Below are positions 55,069 through 62,497 of a stretch of DNA of 64,000 nt, piece by piece. Position 1 is the stretch's first letter. Every line of letters begins with the position of its first letter. The stretch is taken from the NCBI GenBank assembly GCA_019058445.1, contig JAHPZA010000003.1, positions 575,516-639,515 of the forward strand, read 5' to 3'. The notes beneath the pieces were generated by a model. That model saw only the letters and a program-made list of their open reading frames with translations, was not told the origin of the DNA and did not search any database. The stretch is from Promethearchaeota archaeon. Lineage in GTDB: Archaea > Asgardarchaeota > Lokiarchaeia > Sigyniarchaeales > SOKP01. A program made the translations under genes and the position numbers.

Positions 55069-56313
55069 TTATACTTTTAGGCTAAAGATTGGATTTAAAC
55101 GAGCAATCATATCTCCTAAATCTAATTGAATTGTTTTTAATGCTATGCTTCTTCCACGATATTCAAATTGTAAATTGGTAACATCACGCACTATTTTTAC
55201 TCGTTCTGTATCCGATCGTAATTCACATTCGAAATATCTTTGATCTTTATATTCCATGATACTTCTCACTTTTTTTATATCTGGAAAAGCGTATCCTCCT
55301 CCATGAGGCAAAATATTAGCAGTTCTCAAATTTTCTAATACTTCTAGTCGCTCTCCTCTTTCAATAAAATGCATATTTCTTAAGGTGGTCTCAGATAAAT
55401 TTTGTTTGCCTTTAAACAGATACGCCGCAATATCTGCTCTTAATGTTATGGGAAAAATGTTATTTCTAATTGCTTCAGAATTTATATCTGTACAATTAGT
55501 ACCCAAATACATAGTGTTATAATCTTTTAAGAATTGATGAGGTTGATTACAGATAATTTCATAATTATTTCCAAATAACTTATCCGCTATAATACGTCTC
55601 TTCATATTTGAAAACTCTAATGCCTTATTATTAAACTCTAAATATTCATCTGCTTCATTATCAATAAGAATATATTGCTTTCCAAATACGGTGGTCTCTT
55701 TTATTGCTGTATTTCTTAATGTCTTTGATTTATCGATATAAAGTCCTATTCCATATTTATCATCTCTAAATTCTGGAGCAGAACCATGAATCATAAACAT
55801 ATAGGGGGGTAAATCTAAGCCAGAAAGGTTTTTCGTTTCAAAACAGTTAATAAAATGATTTGAGATTCCATAATCCCAATTTATTTGAATATTATCATAG
55901 TATAATTCTGTAGCTTTTACTTCATCAATTCGCGTTATTATCTTATAAGCATTGGGTAATTCATCTAAACCACCTACAAGAATTCCACAATGGTTTGGCT
56001 TTACGTTTAAAAAAATGAGTTTCTGCTTTCCATTTCCCCAATTTAATTTTCCCCCATAACCTAAACCAGAATTCCATCGAAATGCATTTCTCGAAATTGT
56101 TTCATCTGGAGATGATATAAATAAAGCCTTCGGGTCAAAACCGTATTTCTCTTGTAAAAGATGAATCTGGGCAAGCCCATACTTCATATTTGCTTTACAT
56201 AACTTTGACGCACCATCATTTAAACCGGTAGAAAATATAAATTCTTTTGCTCTTTTTAATAATTCAATTTTTTGTAAATGGGATACTTTTTGCGTAATGC
56301 TGGTTGAGCCCAT
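55069..56313 (-). CDS. Divergent RtcB-like protein (putative RNA ligase family)
   Basis: 414 residues, not immediately recognisable. The order of motifs parallels RtcB: PNHCG (C109, cf. metal Cys), GISNHF (H153, cf. GxGNHF), MIHGSAPEF (H176, cf. HSGSRG), CNQPHQFL (H259, cf. xxPHN), NILPHGGGYAFP (H337, cf. the guanylylated His region SHGAGR), and a C-terminus LGDMIARLNPIF.LK (cf. LxxVVxxLxPxxxxKG). If correct the metal and nucleophile positions are mostly kept, but the rest is far from ordinary RtcB. Its stop meets that of the convergent metG gene (1 bp between). This assignment is from recalled motifs and is uncertain. Confidence 0.5.
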   Translation of the reverse strand: MGSTSITQKVSHLQKIELLKRAKEFIFSTGLNDGASKLCKANMKYGLAQIHLLQEKYGFDPKALFISSPDETISRNAFRWNSGLGYGGKLNWGNGKQKLIFLNVKPNHCGILVGGLDELPNAYKIITRIDEVKATELYYDNIQINWDYGISNHFINCFETKNLSGLDLPPYMFMIHGSAPEFRDDKYGIGLYIDKSKTLRNTAIKETTVFGKQYILIDNEADEYLEFNNKALEFSNMKRRIIADKLFGNNYEIICNQPHQFLKDYNTMYLGTNCTDINSEAIRNNIFPITLRADIAAYLFKGKQNLSETTLRNMHFIERGERLEVLENLRTANILPHGGGYAFPDIKKVRSIMEYKDQRYFECELRSDTERVKIVRDVTNLQFEYRGRSIALKTIQLDLGDMIARLNPIFSLKV

Positions 56314-56485
56314 TTTACCTTTTTTAAATCCGAATGTAATTTATATGATTATTGAAATTATATATTATACACTTATATATATATTCTTGAAAATTGTGAT
56401 ATAAAGATATAACATTCTTTATTGAATGAGAATGAGAAAATATCGATTTAACTAAAATAGTTGGATATATGTGTACTAAAGTAAA

Positions 56486-57136
56486 ATGGAAATAATGACC
56501 GACAATAATATAGTGTTATTTGATTACCTCAACAATACTAAAATTAATGGGGAATTTAACGGTTCTATCATATCTAAATTTAAGGAATATGTGAATTATT
56601 TAATTTTTTCTGATAATATTAAGATTTCTGAGGATGATGGGATTCAAATTTCCCAAGGATTAATGGTGGGATTTGAAAGAGATGTAAACAAACATCTCGC
56701 ATTTTCTAAAAAGGATGATTTTATATGGAGAGATCTTGAGAATTGTCCATTGGAGTATTCAATTTTAGTTCCAAGTGTGATTATGGAACAATATGATGAG
56801 GGGCAATTCTCTGATGCGTTTCCTTTTACTATCACAATGCTTCATACGGCAGGATTATATCAAAAAGAACCTGATGGATTATATGTGGATCATTTAGATT
56901 TTTTTCAGGGTGAAATACTGAGGAATCCTGTCGGATTATTTAATAGAGGAATCTGTATTGCCGATAGAGTTGTAATAGATCATAGAGGAGATCCTGTTTT
57001 TTATGATTCTATCTTAGTAGGTCGAAATGAAAATGATATCTTAGAAGTTAGTTATGAGCCATTAGTTAATGTGAAAATGGATTATGATGTAGTGCGTTTC
57101 ATCATAATTTTAGGAATTGAAAATCTAAAAGAATAG
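56486..57136 (+). CDS. Unrecognised protein, partner of the ATPase downstream
   Basis: 216 residues, soluble, mixed alpha/beta. Notable stretches are LEYSILVPSVIMEQYDEG, PFTITMLHTAGLY and VVIDHRGDPVFYDSILVG. No catalytic motif or membrane segment. It ends 21 bp before the ATPase gene on the same strand and shares its promoter region (173-bp divergent gap with TATA-like tracts at about 56361-56382), so the two are probably one transcript and functional partners. Confidence 0.65.
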   Translation: MEIMTDNNIVLFDYLNNTKINGEFNGSIISKFKEYVNYLIFSDNIKISEDDGIQISQGLMVGFERDVNKHLAFSKKDDFIWRDLENCPLEYSILVPSVIMEQYDEGQFSDAFPFTITMLHTAGLYQKEPDGLYVDHLDFFQGEILRNPVGLFNRGICIADRVVIDHRGDPVFYDSILVGRNENDILEVSYEPLVNVKMDYDVVRFIIILGIENLKE

Positions 57137-57157
57137 TATTTCTACAGGATGTAAAAA

Positions 57158-58375
57158 TTGCTCATATATGAAAACAGAAAAGCAAAGCTACTTAATATAT
57201 TTAAAATAGGGATTAATCCATTCAAAAAATTTGTAGCGACTGGTGAAATTAAAGAAGAGCTCGGATTTGTCACTTCCAGAAAGGAGTTGACGGAATCCAT
57301 CATTGATATAATTGAAAATAATAAAAACATCATATTACCAATTATTGGTGAAGTTGGAGCCGGAAAAACACACTTATTTTGGAATTTAAAAAAGAAGCTT
57401 CATAATCATAATACATTTTATATTTCATTGGAAAATTATCGGAAGTTTTATTACAGTCTCTATTCAGAGTATATTGAAGAACTTGGAGTTGGGTTCTTAA
57501 GAAGTATTGCTAATGAATTATGTAATAAATGGGGCGCACTTGAGAGAAAATTTGGATTTTTTCACGTAGCTGACATTGAAAAGGTGCGAGAAACAGCATT
57601 CGAACAAATATCAAAAAATTTTGAAGATAAAATCGCCTTAAATGATATAATTAACGCAATTACAGCTCATCAATTAGATCCTTATAAAAAATTGGAAGCA
57701 GAAAATTGGTTATTAGGAGAACTCATGGATTTTAGAGATTTAGCTCATCTTAATCTTTTATATGACCTCCGAAAAAAATCATATGCATTTACTATGTTAA
57801 AAATTACAATTGAAAATTCAAAACTAGGAAGCGTTTTATTTATTGATGATTTTGAGAAGATTATTTCATTAATGAAAAAATCTGAAGAAGGCTCTGAGGA
57901 GATTTTTGATCCAAGTTATCTTTATGGCAGTGAGGGAAGTACTTTAGATAATAGAGCGGCTCAAAAAATTCTTGATAAAATCTTAAATTTACAAAAAATA
58001 AGAAGTATTAAAATAATAATTACGTTAAATTCAATTGATTCCTTAGAAGAAATAAAAAGAAAAATTCAAGAAAAAGACAAGAAATTATTGCTCTTGTTTA
58101 AAAATCCACTTTTTCTATCAAATTTTGAAGAAAATGATATTTTTGAGTTTTATAAAAAAAATATGAAAAATTTCTTGAAATCGGTTAATTATCTTGAATT
58201 CATGGAAGAATATCCAGACTCTTACTTTCCATTGAATGAGAAGACGTTGAGAAATATTAATGACAAAGTTAATGGGAATCCAAGAGAAATCTTAAAACTT
58301 TTAATAAAAATCTTTAACGAGATTATTTATTCAGATGAGAGCTTAGAAAATATCATTCACTCTTATGAAAATTAG
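57158..58375 (+). CDS. P-loop ATPase (AAA/STAND or Orc1/Cdc6-like), uncharacterised
   Basis: 405 residues from TTG 57158, with AGGATG upstream. Walker A is GEVGAGKT (64-71), Walker B is VLFIDDFE (226-233), and IIITLNS (about 287-293) may be sensor 1. The N-terminus NPF..FVATGEIKEELGFVTSRKEL resembles the lead-in of Orc1/Cdc6 and ORC-like ATPases. The C-terminal FEENDIFEFYKKNMK...LNEKTLRNINDKVNGNPREILKLL is lid-like, with NGNPRE as possible sensor 2. No HTH follows, so replication initiation is unlikely. Function unknown. Confidence 0.75.
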   Translation: MLIYENRKAKLLNIFKIGINPFKKFVATGEIKEELGFVTSRKELTESIIDIIENNKNIILPIIGEVGAGKTHLFWNLKKKLHNHNTFYISLENYRKFYYSLYSEYIEELGVGFLRSIANELCNKWGALERKFGFFHVADIEKVRETAFEQISKNFEDKIALNDIINAITAHQLDPYKKLEAENWLLGELMDFRDLAHLNLLYDLRKKSYAFTMLKITIENSKLGSVLFIDDFEKIISLMKKSEEGSEEIFDPSYLYGSEGSTLDNRAAQKILDKILNLQKIRSIKIIITLNSIDSLEEIKRKIQEKDKKLLLLFKNPLFLSNFEENDIFEFYKKNMKNFLKSVNYLEFMEEYPDSYFPLNEKTLRNINDKVNGNPREILKLLIKIFNEIIYSDESLENIIHSYEN

Positions 58376-58382
58376 CTTAAAC

Positions 58383-59129
58383 CTATAAACTTTTTAATAA
58401 AAGCTTTTGATATATATCAATTTCATTTAAAAACATCACTTTATATTCATTTTCCCATTCAGAGCTTTCAAAAAGTTCTCTGAAAGATTCTAACTTACTC
58501 ACACTCATGGCTGAATTAAAAAAGGTGAGTAAAAGAAATCTAAATGCCTTTTTTGTAAACATCTGGTAAATTTCAGCAGCATTTAATAACTCATACAAGT
58601 GCTCTTCATTTCTAATAAATTTCTTTAATACGCTTGAGATGAGATCTTGAAGCGCTACATCTGGATTTTGCAATAATTTAAAAAATTTTTTGAAGGTATT
58701 GATAGGAATGGTTTCATAAAGCAACATAGCTTTTAACGCATTAATTGAAATTGGTAAGTATTCATCTAATAAGGCATATTCTAACATATTAAAAATTTCT
58801 TCAGAAAGTTGAATATGATTAGCTATCTTATTTATGGCACTTAGAATCTCATTGCGAACCCATCTATCCGAGGAATAATAGTGTTCTATCAAGAAGTTAA
58901 GGTATTTATCATCTAGACTCTGTTCCATTCCGATTTGTCCAAGAGTATATATCAAATTTAGTTTAATCTGACTAAAAATCTCTGGATTATAATTTTCTAC
59001 AAAGTAATCAATAATGGCTAAATATTCTTTTTTAGGATTATTGCCCAATTCAATCAAGAAGGTATTAATTTCATCTGAATCCTTAGACGCTTTGATTTTT
59101 TCAAACTTTTCAATCAATTTTCCCATCAT
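58383..59129 (-). CDS. HEAT/ARM-like repeat protein
   Basis: 248 residues, all helical. Repeating units of about 35-40 residues such as IKLNLIYTLGQIGMEQ, VRNEILSAINKIANH and SINALKAMLLYETIP fit HEAT-type alpha-solenoids. It is a protein-protein scaffold by class. It converges with the ATPase gene (8 bp between stops), so association with that system is suggested by position only. Confidence 0.65.
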   Translation of the reverse strand: MMGKLIEKFEKIKASKDSDEINTFLIELGNNPKKEYLAIIDYFVENYNPEIFSQIKLNLIYTLGQIGMEQSLDDKYLNFLIEHYYSSDRWVRNEILSAINKIANHIQLSEEIFNMLEYALLDEYLPISINALKAMLLYETIPINTFKKFFKLLQNPDVALQDLISSVLKKFIRNEEHLYELLNAAEIYQMFTKKAFRFLLLTFFNSAMSVSKLESFRELFESSEWENEYKVMFLNEIDIYQKLLLKSL

Positions 59130-59167
59130 TATTTTTAGATATAGTATTAAAAAAAAACTTTATTATT

Positions 59168-59908
59168 CTATACTTTTTTTCCAACAACGCCTACATAAAT
59201 AGCAGTTTCACTTTTTCCATCAATATCCAATATTGTATTTAGTTCATCATCGAAAATTGCTCCAATTGCACAAGCTCCTAACCCGAGAGCTTCAGCAACA
59301 AGATAAAAATTCTGACCAATATGCCCACAATCTAGATATATGTACCGGTAGCATCTCTGTAAATATTTCCATTTAGATCGTTCTATAATCGCAGTAAATA
59401 TGAAATTCACAGCCGAATTAAAAGCCATTTTTTGCCCTAAACATCCATTCGCAACTTCAGTGCGAAAATCCCCAACTTTTATTAATTCTAAGCTGTGTTC
59501 TGGAATATTAAAGTGATACACTCCTTTTTGTAATCCCTCAACATTATTTACTACAGGATAAATTTCAATAGGATATAACCCGCCAGCTGAAGGGGTAATT
59601 CGGTAAGAAAATTGGGTAAAAAGACGAGTAAGCCCTTCCATTCCAAATAGGAGAAGACTAATATCCATCAGAGTAAGAGAATTTTTTGAGAAATTCCTTG
59701 TAGAATGCCTCTTCACTAAAATGTCCCAGAATTTTATTGTATCATCAAATTCAGGTGAAGGGAGTTTAGTTTTCGATATCGCATTGTCATAAATTTTGTA
59801 AGTTTTTGGCTTTTTTGACCAATCCAAATAATGTTGAGGTAAATTCTCCCTTGTGTATTTAGATTTTTGCTGAAAATTATCTCCATAATTTTCGGAAGAT
59901 CCATTCAT
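59168..59908 (-). CDS. SagB/ThcOx-type nitroreductase family dehydrogenase
   Basis: 246 residues. FMN-binding nitroreductase fold of the SagB group: KRHSTRNFS near the N-terminus, RITPSAGGLYPIEIYPV, Y-rich YRYIYLDCGHIGQNFYL and GLGACAIGAIFDDEL. SagB-type enzymes oxidise azoline rings in peptide natural products, but stand-alone members have other uses. No precursor peptide or cyclodehydratase (YcaO) is seen nearby. Lies 38 bp after the HEAT gene start, on the same strand. Confidence 0.85.
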   Translation of the reverse strand: MNGSSENYGDNFQQKSKYTRENLPQHYLDWSKKPKTYKIYDNAISKTKLPSPEFDDTIKFWDILVKRHSTRNFSKNSLTLMDISLLLFGMEGLTRLFTQFSYRITPSAGGLYPIEIYPVVNNVEGLQKGVYHFNIPEHSLELIKVGDFRTEVANGCLGQKMAFNSAVNFIFTAIIERSKWKYLQRCYRYIYLDCGHIGQNFYLVAEALGLGACAIGAIFDDELNTILDIDGKSETAIYVGVVGKKV

Positions 59909-60061
59909 AATATAAATGATTGAACTTCAATTTAAATAATTTGAGTTAAATTGAAAATTATTCTTCAGTTTTAAGCTATAAACAAATCATTTTTAAAGAG
60001 TAAATTATTCATATTCAAACCCAGCTATAATCACTTTTAGATTAATAAAAAATTTGCACAT

Positions 60062-60706
60062 ATGACTCAAGACCTTAAACAATTCCGACAAGCTAAAAAG
60101 ATTAGAATATTTCGTATTTATTTAATCATCGAGCTAATAATCTTAATTCTCTCAATTATTATTCCGCATAATATTATAATTTTAATCCACGCTTATTACG
60201 GCTGTGGACATCATAGCGGAGGAATAGACGGGGATCTCTGGGAATGGGGCAGAGCTCTTGGATGGACAGCCTTGATATGGTTTATTATATCCTTTTTTCA
60301 AGGATTTACTATTAACAAACACGCCAAATTTTTTCTTAGAAAAAGAAAAGCTCGAGATTTGCACTGTATCAGTTCTATGCTATGTATTTTGTTTTTTCTT
60401 TTACATATTTTTTTCCTATTTATTTCAGAACCTTGGAGATCCATCTTTTTGTTGAGAGATAGAAAGCATTTTCCTTATCAATTATTTCAATTCAAAATTG
60501 GTACCGGAATATATATGGCGATTGTAATGTCCTTAGTTTCCATATTATCCTTCGCAGCCCGGGATGCAAAAGTTATGAAAAAGATAGGGTATAAACGATT
60601 TCGCATAATTCACTGGATAATGATTATCTCCACAATTATTCTAATCATCCACATCGTATTCATAAATACGGAAATTTGGATTATAAGCGGTCGTAAAATT
60701 AGGTAA
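60062..60706 (+). CDS. Ferric reductase-like membrane haem protein
   Basis: 214 residues with five to six predicted helices. Two histidine pairs lie inside helices with the spacing of bis-haem transmembrane reductases: H101 and H115 (LHCISSMLCILFFLLH) and H184 and H197 (HWIMIISTIILIIH). This suggests two b-type haems as in FRD/MsrQ-type proteins, moving electrons across the membrane. No flavin or NAD domain is fused. An extra GCGHHSGG loop near residue 47 may bind metal. Divergent from the SagB-type gene, with which it might be coupled. Confidence 0.65.
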   Translation: MTQDLKQFRQAKKIRIFRIYLIIELIILILSIIIPHNIIILIHAYYGCGHHSGGIDGDLWEWGRALGWTALIWFIISFFQGFTINKHAKFFLRKRKARDLHCISSMLCILFFLLHIFFLFISEPWRSIFLLRDRKHFPYQLFQFKIGTGIYMAIVMSLVSILSFAARDAKVMKKIGYKRFRIIHWIMIISTIILIIHIVFINTEIWIISGRKIR

Positions 60707-60741
60707 TCCTAAAAAAAATAATATAAAAAAAAAGTATTATT

Positions 60742-62274
60742 TTAAAATTTATCTTCATCCTTGTACCAAGCTGGATACCAGCGATAGTAATCTTCCGGGA
60801 ACGCTTTTTTTAGACCCTCGTAAGTTGCTTTTACTAATGCGATTTTACCATCTCGGTCGCGATTGGTAGCGATTAACTTCTTTTCTTCAAGGCTTTCAAA
60901 GGTTTTTCTAATTGCTGAGCGACTGCCGCCTATATCTTGTCTTACATCATCAGGAGTCATATAAAGACCTGGATTAACTTTATAGTCATGTGCAATCACC
61001 TTTAAAATATTTTCCTCATTTATCTCTAATCCTTTAAATTGAGATTCCTTTTTTGAGACAAGAGGAGCGTTAACCTCATCATTCCAACGTAGTCTCATAG
61101 GTTCATTATTCTCTGGCAACATAGAGGCAAAACGGTAGATTATCATCTTTTGTATTTCAGAAGTCCCTGCGACAATTTCGCCGATTTTTCCTTCTCTAAC
61201 AATGCGTTCTGCTCCATAGAATTTAGTAAGTCCATCTCCACCCATTGCTTGTACCGCTAAAAGCCCAGCATCTCTCACATATTCACTAATGAACCATTTT
61301 GCGATGGATGCATTAATCATAGGTTCTTGTCCGTCATCCAATTGTTTGGCACAATTATAAGCGAAAACGCGTCCCATTCTGTATTTGGCAATTAATTCTG
61401 AAATTTGGTTTTGAACTCCAGGGAATTGGTTAGTGGATCTCCTAAATTGAACCCGCCTCTTGGTATAATAGAATAATAGCTTAATAATGTCTTTAATTAC
61501 TCCAACATATACTGCACCTGCAATAAGGCGTTCGAAATTTAAACCCGCCATCATTACGTTCCAGCCTTTGCCTACGGCTCCAACCCGATTCTCATCAGGA
61601 ATTCTAACATTATTAAATGATAGATATGTGTTAGGTACATTATCGAATCCAATTAAAGGATTTACTCTTTCCAAATGAAATCCTGGCAATCCTTTTTCAA
61701 CGATAAAAGAAGTGATATGAGAATACTGCTTACGATCAGACTTGTCTTCACTGGTTTTCGCATAAATAAAATAGCGATCAGAAACACCACCACCAGTGAT
61801 ATATCTTTTCTTACCATTAATTATCCACTCATCACCTTCTTTCACGGCCGTAGTCATGACATTCGCAGCGTCAGATCCTGCATAAGGCTCAGTAATACAA
61901 ACAGCACCTAATTGGTCTCCACTTGCCATTTGAGGTAGCCATTTCTGTTTTTGCTCCTCTGTAGCATATCTTAACATTTGTTCTAAACCAGCAAGCATAG
62001 ATACTACAAATACATGACCGACTGAATAAAGCCTTCCTAGTGCTTCCGCAACGATACATGAACCCGTGGCACCCAATTCTAATCCACCATATTCTTTGGG
62101 AATTCCTGCTCCAAAATATCCTTCGGCAGCAACTTTTTTCACTAAAGGCCAAGGAAATTCTTGTTTCCAAAAGAAATATTCAGCATCTTCAAAATTCTCA
62201 TCGACAAACTGATTTACTTTCTTGGAAATTGCCTTTTGCTCCTCAGTCCACCAAAAAAAAGTTTCATCACTCAT
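60742..62274 (-). CDS. Acyl-CoA dehydrogenase fused to a C-terminal winged helix
   Basis: 510 residues. Residues 1-395 are a complete acyl-CoA dehydrogenase: CITEPYAGSDAANVMTTA, GKKRYITGG, AVGKGWNVM and GTSEIQKMIIY. The usual SCAD/MCAD catalytic Glu (YEGT) is A369, but E248 in LNFERL sits where isovaleryl- and long-chain enzymes carry theirs. Residues about 415-495 (ENILKVIAHDYKVN, TPDDVRQDIGG, IRKTFESLEEKKLIATN) form a winged helix, then YRWYPAWYKDEDKF. A normal member has about 380-390 residues. It may be a trigger enzyme coupling substrate use to DNA binding; inference. Confidence 0.85.
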   Translation of the reverse strand: MSDETFFWWTEEQKAISKKVNQFVDENFEDAEYFFWKQEFPWPLVKKVAAEGYFGAGIPKEYGGLELGATGSCIVAEALGRLYSVGHVFVVSMLAGLEQMLRYATEEQKQKWLPQMASGDQLGAVCITEPYAGSDAANVMTTAVKEGDEWIINGKKRYITGGGVSDRYFIYAKTSEDKSDRKQYSHITSFIVEKGLPGFHLERVNPLIGFDNVPNTYLSFNNVRIPDENRVGAVGKGWNVMMAGLNFERLIAGAVYVGVIKDIIKLLFYYTKRRVQFRRSTNQFPGVQNQISELIAKYRMGRVFAYNCAKQLDDGQEPMINASIAKWFISEYVRDAGLLAVQAMGGDGLTKFYGAERIVREGKIGEIVAGTSEIQKMIIYRFASMLPENNEPMRLRWNDEVNAPLVSKKESQFKGLEINEENILKVIAHDYKVNPGLYMTPDDVRQDIGGSRSAIRKTFESLEEKKLIATNRDRDGKIALVKATYEGLKKAFPEDYYRWYPAWYKDEDKF

Positions 62275-62497
62275 CTTATATTCCTTTTATAATTAGTTTT
62301 AAACCAAAATTATTGTAATTTTTGATTTTAAGTATTACGTATGTAAAATTTTCATTTTTGATAAATCTTAAAGTTTTATAGTTCGATTTTTTTACATTTC
62401 TCACTGACAATTATGTTATTGCTCTTTAGATAAAATTAATTAGAAGCATATTCTTATTTTAAATTTACATATAATATAATCCCAGAAGTAAGAGCTG

